This document shows positions 11,826-23,018 of a DNA stretch of 64,000 nucleotides, in pieces. The DNA comes from Auricularia sp. M13 (Eukaryota > Basidiomycota > Agaricomycetes > Auriculariales > Auriculariaceae): contig CM073198.1 of the NCBI GenBank assembly GCA_037042915.1, positions 3,286,001-3,350,000 on the forward strand. The letters are read 5' to 3'. The notes below the pieces were generated by a model that had not been told where the DNA came from, did no database searches, and saw only the letters and a program-made list of their open reading frames with translations. Position 1 is the first letter of the stretch, and every line of letters starts with the position of its first letter. The position numbers and the translations under genes were made by a program.

Positions 11826-13037
11826 ATGACGCACGCGGACGTGCCCTCGTTCATACGCTCGGCGGTCCCAACATCCAGTGGCTACTCTGGATTTTTCCAG
11901 CACAAGGGAGGCCTCGCACAGGGCGACGCGCCAGTGGCGTGGTACCCAGGCTCGAGCACCAAGCACCTCATTCTCTTCGTGCCAGGCGCGTCCTGTCAGC
12001 AAATCGCTTCACCACGGACTATGTAAACCGCATTGCAGGCAACCCGGGAATGTAAGCAAGATTAGCTGAGCGTTGACTCTGTATTTCTGACTGTCGCGCG
12101 GCCAGTCTTACGTTTTACGATCCGTTCTTTGAATCGCTGCACGACGAGCTAAGCCGCAAAGTCTCCATACTCGCCCATGCCCATCTTGGCCACACCCCAA
12201 ATGGTCCCAAGTGTACGTCTATCCAAGCCATAATAGGTTTAAGAATACGATGGTTTCTGGCAGCGACGACCATCGGCCTCATGGAACAGCTGGATGCGCT
12301 CCTGCAAGTCGTGGACGCGTGTACTGCTCATGGATTTGAGCACATCACAGTTATTGGTGGGTCACAGATCATCCTGACTCCTGTGAAAAACTCACACAGG
12401 ACCAGGTCACTCTGTGGGGGCCTGGCTTGCAGTCCAAGTGCGTCGGATTCATGAGGCTATGAATTCGACGAGATAATCTATGCTCTTAGACCATGAAACA
12501 ACGTCTTTCTGCTGTACAACGCGTCTTTTTGCTATTCCCCACAATATCGCAGATTGCTTCAACACCGAACGGCCGAAGGCTCTCCGTGCGCGTCTTGCGT
12601 TTCATTCCTCCAGCAGCTCCATCTCATCCAAATCATAGCTCTTCTTCCGTGAGCCATTGCCACGAGTAATCGCAACGCTATCACTGCTATTGTATCCCAT
12701 GCCGCGTTCCTTCTACTCATTGCTGTTCTCGTCCTGGCCTCCAAACCAGATCTCCGTCCTTCAAGCACTCCTCGGGGATCGAGACGTCATTTACAGCGCT
12801 CTCACCATGGCGCACTCGGAGATGGGAATCATACGCGACATTGACGCACCGTTTCTCACCGAGCATACGGATCGCGTCTGGGTCTATTTCGCACAGCAGG
12901 ACGACTGGGTCGGAAGGGAACGCGAGACAGTCATACGGACTCTTGGAGAGTCGCCTAGGATCGAGCACTGCAAATTGAAGATGCCGCACGCTTTCTGCCT
13001 CAGTACGCCCTTCCAATTTGGTACCGCAGCGAACTGA
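11826..13037 (+). CDS. lipid-droplet-associated hydrolase (LDAH family)
   Basis: Alpha/beta-hydrolase of the LDAH (formerly DUF2305) family, serine hydrolases on lipid droplets linked to sterol ester or triglyceride turnover. Spliced exons read STKHLILFVPG then NPGILTFYDPFFESLHDEL and VSILAHAHLGHTPNGPK, the diagnostic N-terminal half. After introns come TIGLMEQLDALLQVVDA, then GHSVGAWLAVQ with the GxSxG serine elbow, and TMKQRLSAVQRVFLLFPTI with ASTPNGRRLS. The last exon gives VIYSALTMAHSEMGIIRDID, VYFAQQDDWVG (acid residue region) and LKMPHAFCLS with the catalytic histidine. Stop at 13035-13037. Start ATG 11826 gives MTHADVPSFIRS; an upstream in-frame ATG at 11775 is possible. It lies head-to-head with the TB2/DP1 gene, 167 bp apart. 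Confidence 0.85.
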
Positions 13038-13523
13038 CGGATGGATCTCGGCAGACCATGGAGAGCCAATGGCTGAACGCTGTGCGCTGTGGTACTTAGA
13101 ATGTGAAGGCGGTTCACTGTCGTAAATCCTTGCGAATGCAAACTTCGATAAACACGGTCGCTTGCCTCGGGCCTTGATACGATCTGTTCCACCCTCTGGC
13201 TCCGGGGGCGCTGAAGATTGCGGCAACGTGTCATAACTATCCTGCAGTACGAGTCTAGCATGCTCTGTGCCGTGTTATTCAACGGTCTTCGTACTCGTTG
13301 TGCTTGGCTGGTATTTGGCTAAGTTATTATTGCACGGGGCGCGGTTGTCCCGATGACGATCGTCGAATGACTCAGCACGGACTTGCTCGCGTTTTGTTGG
13401 CGCACGCGACGGCCAATCAGACGCGCCACCTTTGGTGAGAATCAACTCGCTGCGCGTCGATGCCATGCATCTTCTCTGGATGCAGGGTTACCCCGTCGCT
13501 CACTTCCACACCTTTCGACCAGC

Positions 13524-15361
13524 ATGTATCCAGAGCTAGCTCTTGTCGGGTGTGTCTGAAGCCGCCTAGCATGCTCGCTCGAAACTGTGTTGACCCATTT
13601 GCAGCGTCCTGGTTGTCTGGCTGGTCTACCAGCGCCGTTCGAAGCTCAAGAAACTGGGCGACGCGCCCTACGTCCCAGGCCCTAAAGCCACGAGCTTCTT
13701 CGCAGGCAATCTGTACGACATTTCGTCGACGCTGAACGGGCAGGCCCTCGTCGACTATGCGCGCAAGTTCGGCGGCGTCGTCAAGCTGCATGGCACGCCC
13801 GTCTCGCACACCGACACCCTCATGGTCTCCGACCCCGCTGCCCTCGCACGCATCATGCAGGCCAACAACCGCACGTGGGACCAACCGCCGGGCCAGCGCA
13901 CCCTCAGCATTCCTTTCTTTGGCCTGAGCCTCGCGAGCGTTGGGGAGGATGGGCATACTAGGCAAAGGAGAGGCATGCAGCCTGCGTTCAATCCGAACCC
14001 GGTCAAGGCGCTCCTTCCTGAGGTGGAAGAGGTTGTGCAACGCGTGCGCATTCTTCTCCACTCACCTCGACGTCCTTTGGCTCACCTCGACGATTTCTAG
14101 TGCATCAGGATGCTTGATAGGGACATTGGCGCTGCTGGAAAGCCCGTAGAGATCGACGCCATGGCGACTTTCAAACGCTGGGGCATCGACTCTCTTGCCA
14201 CGGCCCTGTTCTCAAGCCCACTCAACACGCTGGACGATCCATCTCACCCGCTCGTGCACTCGTTCTCGAATCTCCTCGAAGATGGGTTCGCCCCGCCCAA
14301 TGCGTTCGGGTTATTCGTGCAGACGATCGCACTACAACTTCCCGGCCCAGTACTTACCTGGCTCAGCAGCAGGGATCCCAAGACGACCGCTGCAATCGGG
14401 GAGACGATTCAGAACGCGGCCGCGTTCCAAAAACTCGTGGATGAGAGTATCTCAACTCGTGAGGAAGGGACTTTGCGCGATGATTCTTTGGCGAAACTCC
14501 GTGCGTATTTGCTCTGCGAGTTGCGCTGCCAGTTTCTCATGTGCTTCAATTCACAGTCAAGAAAGTTACCACTTCGGACAGCAAGTACAGCATGTCTGCT
14601 GATGAGCTGTTCGGCAACGTTCGACTCCTGCTGTTCGCCGGGCATGATACTTCTGCGACCACCATGGCGAACGTGTGCAGGCTCATGGCGTTTAATCCGG
14701 CGTGGCAAGCGCGCCTGGTTCAGGAAGTGCAGTCTCACGCTGCGTCCCTTACCGCTTCTGGCGCTGAGCTCACCGCTGAGGACCTGGAATCTCTGCCTTG
14801 TTTGAATGCGACGCTGCAGGAAACGCTGCGCATCTTGCCCATTGTGGCAGGCATCCATCGCGAGGCGCTCGCGGACGACGTTTTGCCATTGTCCCGCCCG
14901 ATCCAAACCACCGACGGCCGCACAGTCTCGCAGCTCACAGTCGGCAAGGGACAGCACGTTATAATCAACATTATTGCGTTCAATCGCGACCCTGCTATCT
15001 GGGGAGCGGATGCCGACTCGTTCAACCCCGAGCGTTGGTTATACGAAGGCGACGCGAAGGTCCCCCGCGTGAAGAGCCCCGGCATCTATCGTGGCTCGAT
15101 GGCTTTTGGTGCTGGTCTACGCGCTTGCCTTGGGTATTTCTCTTGCTGAGCATGTCGCTCTTTGATTGCTCACCTGTTCTTAGATTCCGTTTTGCGGTCT
15201 TCGAGCTGCAGGCCATGATCTACCATTTCTTCCAGCACTTCAAGGTCTCGCCTGTTCGTGGCATCGAAATTGAGACTGTCAACCGCGCAGTGAGTGTCCC
15301 CCGCGTCAGAGGCAGGTTCAAGAAGGGCGGCGAACTTCCCGTGATGATAGAGAGACTGTGA
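13524..15361 (+). CDS. cytochrome P450 monooxygenase
   Basis: Microsomal haem-thiolate monooxygenase. The start ATG 13524 encodes MYPELALV; splicing over an intron joins it to VLVVWLVYQRRSKLKKLG, making an N-terminal membrane anchor followed by the proline-rich APYVPGPK hinge. Further on are the region around the C-helix (GHTRQRRGMQPAFNPN), the I-helix motif FAGHDTSATT, the K-helix ETLR (ExxR), FNPERW (PERF-like) and the haem loop FGAGLRACLG. A final intron splits the haem loop from FRFAVFELQ, and the gene ends in KKGGELPVMIERL. All key residues including the Cys ligand are present. A CCAAT box lies at 13413-13417. Family resembles large basidiomycete CYP clans; the substrate cannot be told. 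A decayed copy of the last codons follows at 15548. Confidence 0.9.
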
Positions 15362-15547
15362 TTCTATAGGTTGTGAGCTTTGTTTGCGTTCATCTCGTCG
15401 CAATAAACTCATTGGACACTTTGCTCGCGTCGACGACTGACTGACAGGGACTGACTCTATTTTGTAAGAGTAGTGGTGGCTGAACCTGATCCGGCCTGAG
15501 TGACGAATCGCTCTGCGCGTACTACGGCGTATACGGTACTGCATAGC

Positions 15548-15604
15548 GTAAAGGGCAGAGTCAAGAAGGGCGGCGAACTACCTGTATTGATGGAGCGATT
15601 GTGA
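15548..15604 (+). pseudogene. relic 3' end of a second P450 gene
   Basis: These 19 codons (with TGA at 15602-15604) read VKGRVKKGGELPVLMERL, and 14 of 18 residues match the last residues of the P450 just upstream (VRGRFKKGGELPVMIERL). Several codons differ only at silent positions, so this is a diverged paralog end, not a recent copy. No P450 sequence is recognisable between the first gene's stop at 15361 and this tail, and no haem-binding exon is present. I read it as the remnant of a tandem duplication whose body was deleted. The rest of 15362-15732 holds no gene. Confidence 0.65.
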
Positions 15605-15732
15605 ATGTATGGACCCTGGGCTGTCCGTTGAAACCGCAATATCCCACATGTGCGCCTCGGCGATTATTAAAGTTCGTGACATTAGTCCACGTGTATAAGC
15701 GTATGCAGATGTGAGTACAGGTAAATTGTGGT

Positions 15733-18700
15733 CTATTCCTCGTTTCGTGATGTCGCCGCAATGCGTATGTCCTCGAGCGTAATGGAGGATCGCTCGCACA
15801 TCCCTCTGAAAACGCCGTCGGGGTTGGCGAAGAGTTCCAACGGTGTGCCCAGTTCAGCAATCTGACCTTCGGATAACACCATGATCCTATCATATCCCAG
15901 GATAGTTCTGAGGCGGTGGGCAATGCACAATATTGTACGATCCTTGAATTCGGTGGCGATTGTTTCTTGAATACGGGCGTCCGTCTCATAGTCGACCGAC
16001 GCCGTGGCCTCGTCAAGGACTAGAACACGGCTATTCTTGACGAGCGCGCGAGCCAACGAGACCAAAGAGCGCTGGATCACGGTCAGCGAAGTCTATAATC
16101 AGGCAAGGGAAGCACACTTACCTGGCCAACTGACAAGTTGGAACCCTCGTCGTCTATTGGCGTGTCTAACGTGAAACGATTGAGTGGCGTGCGCGCGCCA
16201 ACGGCGGTTGCATCGTCGCCCTCGTGATCTTCTGAAGGCAGGGCCTTCGTTGGTTCATCCACTAGGTGGGCACGCCGCATGGCATCCCACAAGTGTGCAT
16301 CGTCATGCTCCCCAAATGGATCGAGATTGGACCGCATCGTTCCCGAGAAGAGCAGAGGCTCTTGCGGAATAACTAGGTGGCCATATGTGAGCCGCGGTTG
16401 CAATGATACAGGAGCGTCCACTCACTGGCCACTTGTTTGCGAAGGTCTTGAAGGCCGAGAGTCGAAATGTCAATGTCGTCGATTTTAATACTCCCTCCCG
16501 ATAACTCCACAATTCTGAAGAGACTGCGAGGGGTTTAGCGTATGTTGAAAACGACGAAAGAGATAAGGATAGGTGAACATACCACAGCATGATAGACGAT
16601 TTCCCTGCTCCAGTCCGACCGACAACGCCGATCTTTTCCGATGCTTTTGTTGACATCGTGATACCCTTAAGCACAAGCGGAAGACCGGGTCTGTATGCCA
16701 TTTTGACATCGTTCATCTCAATCCGACCTTCCGATGGCCAGGATGGCGGGGGCTTCCTGTCAGGTAGCTCGTACGCGGCTTCCTGTTCCACGTTCTGAAG
16801 TACGCCCTGTGAGAATGATGGGCCTTTTTAAAAATGATATTGCCACACACCTGGGCATAATACAAGATGCGCTCGGTGCCGTTCATGTCGTTCTCAACCT
16901 CGGCGGACTGCCGTACCATCCAGCCGAATGCCTAAAGCGCATATTTATGTCAGTGTAATAGGGCACCAAAAGACACAACCGACCTGCTGGACAAGAAGAA
17001 TATAGCTGAGGGTGACACCCGTTTGCGAGGGTGATATCGAGAAGCGCGCCACAACGCCGAGGATCGCCACGATGAAGGTTAGAAGAATGCCTAAACCATC
17101 CAGACGGATGCCGAGCCATCGTTGGTTGGCTACGGTGAGCCAGTATGCACGGTTCTCAATGTCCAGCCGCCGACGATTCTCTTCCTTGAAGCGTTCGGTT
17201 GCAGCGTATGCGCGCAAGGTCGCGAGCCCCGTTAGGCTCTCACCAAAGTGAGCTGAAGCATGTCTGAGTATGACTGCAAATAAAGAAATCATGGGCGCTC
17301 ACCATAGAGCGAGGAACGCAGGAGCGAATCTGTAAAAATTGTAAGAGGATCGAAAGGCCTACCCCGGCAAATACATACCCAGACGCTGCAGTCAGTCCAT
17401 GAGTGACAACTCAGCAAGTGCAACTAATCAGAGTCCGACGTACCTTAAGCTCTCGTGCACTAGACCGGTAGAAGAGTGCTGCATACCAGTACAGGACCGA
17501 CACGAAAAAGATTGCGATCAAAAACCTTTCACAGAGTTAGGAAGAGGACAAGAAAACGCAGCCGCAGACCGACCAAGGGAGGACGATGGATACCAGAACG
17601 ACTGCGCCGATGATGTTGGAGAACGTCGCAAGGAACATGCGCATTGCTTCGCCGAGCACTGTGACGTTTTCGTCAGCCAAAGACACAACGGAGGTGCGAT
17701 GCTTGGCCTACTATTATCAACGGTATCCACGTCCTTCGAAAATCGATTCATGATGCGACCAAGGGGGGTCGTATCGAAGAATGACATCGGTGCATGCAGC
17801 TGTCTCTTTTTTAGACATCTGAATATCCTGAAAAGGTCATAACGTACGATTCGTTCAACGGCACTCTGTGGCTCTGTCAGACCAGAACATGCGGTATAGA
17901 AGGACGGCTTCATACCTTGTGCAAACTCTGGCTCGCAAAATAGGTGAAAAATGCGAACAGGGAGCCAATAAAGAAGAAGCCGATAGCCTGGCAGAGGCCT
18001 AAGGCAGCATATATGCCTTCCGAGGAGTCAGCGGTACATGATGGGGTTACTTCACGGACATACCAATCTGCGAGACATACAATCAGTCAAGTTGCATATC
18101 TAGAGAAAAGGTTTGTACTCACATAGACGCCTTGAGGAAGGTGAAACTTGTCCTCTTGCCAATATACAAGCCAGTAGTTGGACATGACAGAGGCGCCCTG
18201 CCAGAAGAGGACCACGAGCACCAGCAGCGGAAACAGGATTTGCCCTTTACCTGCGCGATAATAGTCCCTGTACACCGATCCGGAGACTGAACCAGTGTTA
18301 CGTTCCTCGGCCTGGCTCAGTTTGGCACCAGCCTCGAACTTCTTGCGCATCTCGCCAGTCTCTGCAGTTGGCTTCTTCCCCTGTCCATCCTTCTCCTCCG
18401 TTTCCTCCTCTTTCGTACCGAACTCCTTGACGAACTTGGAGAAAGCGCCGTCCTCACGCGCCATGAGTTCTGCATACGTCCCCCGCTCTGCGATGCGCCC
18501 GTCTACCATGGTGTAGATCAGGTCGACGTTGGGCAGGAAGTGCAGCGCGTGCGTGACCAATACGCGCGTCTTGCCGCTCAGCGCATTCTGCAGCACGTTC
18601 TGGAACACCTGTTTGCCGACGTGTGCGTCGAGCGCGCTCAGCGGGTCGTCGAACAGCTGGATGTCGCTGTCCGCGTATATCGCGCGGCAGATACCCAGGC

Positions 18701-21273
18701 GCTGCTTCTGGCCTCCACTTAGGGAAATGCCTGACGGGCACCGCGCATCGTAAATAAGTTAAACATGTACTCGTACAAGGAGAGCACGCACCCTTTTCGC
18801 CGACCTCCGTCAAATCACCATGTGGGAGGATATTGAGGTCGGACTCAAGGCAGCTATCGCGGATGGCCCTCCAGTAGCGCTCCTCCTCAAAAGGCTTGCC
18901 GAAGAGGATATTTTCGCGAATGGTCGCGTTCTGAACCCATGCTTGCTGCGAGCAATAGGCCACTGTGCCACCAAAGGTGACACTTCCCTCCGTCAGGCGC
19001 ATTTCTGGAAATCATGAGCAACGAGCCCAACATGAAATGCAACTCTATAGATCGCACCTCCAATCATGCCCTGCAACAAGCTACTCTTGCCGCTGCCGAC
19101 AGACCCTGTACCGCACACACTGAGCGACGTGTGCAGATACGATGGGAAAATAGAACTCACCGACAATAGCGACAAGTTTCCCGCGGGGAATGGATAAGTT
19201 TACATCGCGCAACTTGAAGACCTCCTGCTCGGGTGTAGGAGTGGTTGGCGTGGTGCTGGCCGATTTGGTGGGTGCCTTGGCCGCCTTCTTGTGCTTGCCC
19301 TTTTTGCCGGCCGCAGGCTGCTCGTCGGGCGGAAGACCGTCCCAAGTGAAAGAGGCGTGCTTGATCTCGACCGCAGACTCCTGTTCGGGGTCGAAGTTGT
19401 GCGTCTCTTCGAGGAGCTCGGCTGTGAAAACATCCTGCAACCGCGAAACGGCGTTTGCTGCGTCTGCGATAGCGCTAAGGGACACAGCTATAATGGACCG
19501 CAGTCAGTCAGACGACCGAGCTGGTAAGGCTCGACGCACGAAGGAACATGAGCGGCATGCGAAGGAGGTTGAACAGCGTGAGCGACGCAAAGATGACTGC
19601 CGGGTCGAGAGCATGGCCTGTGAGCGAATAGGCAAGGAACGCAATCACCGCCGCGAAAACAGGCAAAGAGAACGCGACCGCATTGTTGATGGAGCGCAGG
19701 ATGAGCAGCTCGCGAATGTAGCTGATCTCGCGAGCTCTGAACTCAGCAATGCGCTTCAAGAATGGATGCTCCCAACTAGAGAATAATTAAGTAAACAAAG
19801 CTGGTTGCTGTAGAACGCGGTGCATACGCAAAAAGTTTGAGGATTCGTATCCCGCCAAGGAGCTCTGTACGGCATTTTGTGAGCACATGATCGAGACACG
19901 GGAAAAGACGGACCTTGCAGCAGACGGACACGCTTGTCAGTCCAGGCCATCGACTTGAACCTGATCTTGAAGAGAGATTTCATCGCGTAAGTTTGAAGCG
20001 GTGTGAGGAAGAGGAACAGCGCGAAGCCCGCCAGGGCGGAAGGTCCCATGTTCGTAATGAGAATAACGAGACAGACAATCATCTGCACCACCGAACTCCA
20101 ACTCATGTGCGCAAATCCTTGACATCATGGTTGGCAATGTTCAGAGGGATGCAAAGGCACAGGTACATACCGCAAGCAAAGTCGATGCGGGAGACATCGG
20201 TCGAGATGTGGTTGACGAGACGACCGGTCGTGAGCGTCAGACGCGAACGCGAAGATAGCTTGAGCGAGCGCTCGTATATGGCTGTGATTAGACCTGCACG
20301 GAGTAGGACGCCCGTCCCGGCACCGCGATAAAAGAATTGATGGGTGCATATCGACGACAGCAACTGCAGGGCGAATAGACCGAGTGCTAGCCCTACACCC
20401 TTGCCAATCCCCGGGGCGGGGAGCCCCGCCCGGTGCGCAGCGTAAGATTCTCCCGTAAACCGGATTATTGCCTAAGGAATGGGCAATGTAGGTTTTGAGC
20501 GCCGGAGAATCGCTTGCCGGCGGCCTGGTGCTCACCTTGACGAGTAGTGGGGACGTGACTTGCGCGACATCGGCAATGACCTTGAGCACGCCTCCCGACC
20601 AGAAGAACCATTTGACGCTGTGGTTCATGGCAATAAATAGACTCGCGCGTTTTTTGCCATCCTTTTCGCGCCATGCGGCCTCGCGCGCCTTGCGGTTCCC
20701 GCGTAGAGTCCACCAGACAGCACGCAGGCCTGGCTTCACGTCTCCACTCGCCAAACGTGCGTTGTAGGCATTGACCCTGGCCGTCTGCTTTTCGTAGGAG
20801 TCCATTATCTTGCGCGCAATGACTTCAGCCGACCGAAACTCCTGGAGTTTGTAAAGATCGGTTTCGACGAGCGGGCGAGCATATCCGAGACTGCGTTCAG
20901 TCGCCATTAACGGTCAGATAATATCCGGGCATGGAATCCAGACGTACCCTAGGATGGGGGTCATCCATTCAAATGTAATGCGACTGAAGATCGACGCCTT
21001 TGCCTCTGGGATGAGCGGTGCATCGTCGAGCGTTCCGCTGGGCGGCGGGGGGTCGGTCTGCGTGAACGGAACTCTGAGGTACCTGTGCGCCCGCGAGACG
21101 ACCAGCGATGAGCGCGGCACACGCTTGGACAGACGAAGCACGCACCATGGTACAGGATCGTACTTGAGTACATCACCGGCAGTCTCCTTGGCCGACTGTT
21201 CCTTGCCCTGGCCGGTCTGAGCCTTCTCGACATCGACCTCGTCGACGCTGTGGGTGCTGCTGCCGTGGGCCAT
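15733..21273 (-). CDS. ABCC-family (MRP/Yor1-like) multidrug ABC transporter
   Basis: Full-length ABC transporter, about 1,400 residues after splicing, with two transmembrane and two nucleotide-binding halves. The N-terminus ([19 protein letters not shown]) is hydrophilic and leads to a [10 protein letters not shown] motif typical of ABCC proteins. NBD1 has Walker [14 protein letters not shown] (split by an intron), signature LSGGQKQR and Walker [14 protein letters not shown]2 has Walker [13 protein letters not shown], signature LSVGQ, Walker [13 protein letters not shown] and a late AHRLRTI H-loop. The linker after NBD1 is charged ([14 protein letters not shown]). The layout without an extra N-terminal TMD0, and the NBD2 wording, fit the yeast Yor1 group, which exports oligomycin-like drugs and organic anions at the plasma membrane. 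About 20 short introns; no break seen. Substrate is inferred only at class level. Confidence 0.9.
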
Positions 21274-21634
21274 TGCAACGTCAGAGGGAAAGAATCCATG
21301 CGGCAGATTTTGTGCCTGTTATAGCATGCCGGACCGGCAGACGGCCTCAGACGGCCTGGGATTGCGGCGTCTGACTAATCAGGACGATCTTATCAAAGCC
21401 CCGATAATCAGATTAATCAGATCGCGGATTAGTCGCGGAACACAGTGAGTAAAATCCTCGTTGTGCTTAAGCCCAGCTTCTGCCTTGGGCTGTGGGCACA
21501 GTGTTGATGTGGTATAGATACTCGTACGTACGTTGTACTGTTTCCATGCTTAAGGCCTCCGGGAAGCCGGCGGCCGCCTTTTATTTGGATATTTGTTATT
21601 CGCAGTTTGACTCGCCGGACTCCTCACCTTGAAA
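21274..21634. promoter_or_regulatory. divergent promoter region with short repeats
   Basis: This 361-bp gap separates the divergently transcribed ABC transporter (minus) and LYR-protein gene (plus). It contains a perfect tandem 10-bp repeat CAGACGGCCT at 21339-21358. It also holds three copies of TAATCAG at 21376-21382, 21405-21411 and 21414-21420, followed by a related GGATTAG at 21426-21432. Such clusters look like binding sites for a regulator, but I cannot name one. Confidence 0.45.
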
Positions 21635-22680
21635 ATGGCCGTCAAGGTATCCGCTGTCCAGCTTTATCGACAACTGCTCTGCGAGGCCCGGCGGCTCCCG
21701 CACCCGTATCTTAGGTATGAAATGCGCAGTCATGCCACCGCGTCTGACCTTTCGATGCCAGAGACTTTTACCGGCTTCGTATCCAGGACGAATTCAGGCG
21801 CCAAAGGGACCTGAATGATGCTAAACTCATCAAGACCAAGCTGGCACGAGGACACCAGGTATAGGCACGCGCCATGACCTTACCTGGATGCAGTGCGAAT
21901 GAAACCTTTTCGGCAGGAGCTTCGCATATTACGAGCCGCTAACACTGGCCGAGACGTGTGCGCGTTCGAACGCGTCCTGGACCATGCGTATGGTCGGCGC
22001 GGCGCGTTCAAACACGAGCTATTCAAAGTATGCGCTTGCGCAGCTCTGCACGGTCCTTTGCTGACGCGTCGCAGCCGCTCCTCGATGCCCCGCAACCGAG
22101 CTCGATTGTGGCGCTCGAGCCCAGAGCGCGTCCTCCGCCCATAAGCCCTATCTTTGCCTCGCTCGTGGAGTCATCTGCAGCGCGGGGGAATCGCTACAAA
22201 AACATCAAACCGGCCCAGCTTCTGTGGCCACCGAATTTGCCGGAGCGTACCAAGGAGGAACAACGCGCACTCGGCCCTGTGCCCAAACGTCGTGAGTTGA
22301 ACGCGCGCTGGAAATTCTATCGTCATCAAGTTGCCTGCACCTGGCCACCGCTTGAGACGATGACCACCAGCGACCACGGTGCTAGCCTTCCCATGCAGGG
22401 CGTTGGGCTGCAGGCGGAGGTTTACAAGCTGATTGGCTTGAACCCATACGGCGTTCAGGACACCGAGCATCCTGTTCAGAAGCTACCGACGCGGTTCCTC
22501 AGAAGACGATATGCTGCGCTGCTGCGACGTCTCGTACTGCTGAACGCGCGTAGAACCGCGAAGGGCGCTTCGGTGAACGATATCATCATCCCACCAGGGG
22601 CGATCGGCGTAGAGACCACCGCACCCATACCTATGGCGTCAAAGGATACTATTGACTGGTGGTGGTCCAAAGGGACTTGA
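21635..22680 (+). CDS. LYR-motif (Complex1_LYR-like) mitochondrial protein
   Basis: The start ATG 21635 gives MAVKVSAVQLYRQLL with the LYR motif at residues 10-12 and a following basic helix (CEARRLPHPYLR). The next exons give RLRIQDEFRRQRDLNDAKL and RMKPFRQELRILRAANTGRD, the arrangement of an LYR domain with a second helix pair. The long last exon is basic and includes KNIKPAQLLWPPNLPERTK, RELNARWKFYRHQ and RFLRRRYAALLRRLVLLNARR, ending in DTIDWWWSKGT. LYR proteins help assemble respiratory complexes or Fe-S clusters in mitochondria, or are subunits themselves. The extended C-terminal part is larger than in classical LYRM proteins, so a mitochondrial assembly-factor or ribosome-linked role is possible. 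The precise member is not identified. Confidence 0.6.
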
Positions 22681-23018
22681 ATATTCTTCGTGTCGTCTCT
22701 ACGAGGGCACGGATAACCACAAGTCGTCTCCAGCTCTTTTTTGCGACGACAGGAGGGTGACAATAGCGCGGCGTAGCGTCACGATTCTTGCTATTCGTGA
22801 ACAGTCAGAACCATCAGACATCTCCCTCAATTTAACACCGTGGGCGACGGCCTCCGAACGACAAGGACGTGCAATTTATTCATTGCATAATTTCTTTCGG
22901 CTCGATCACGGTCATTCTGCAACGGGTTTCTGCTCACGCGTGGCCACGGACGCTGTGAGGCTCATACCTGCACGAATGTCAATACACGACCATGATTGAA
23001 GCTCGAAGACTTCGCGAC
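22681..23018. other. convergent intergenic region
   Basis: Gap between the 3' ends of the LYR gene and the aldo-keto reductase. It should hold two 3' UTRs. I see no gene or structured repeat. Confidence 0.4.
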
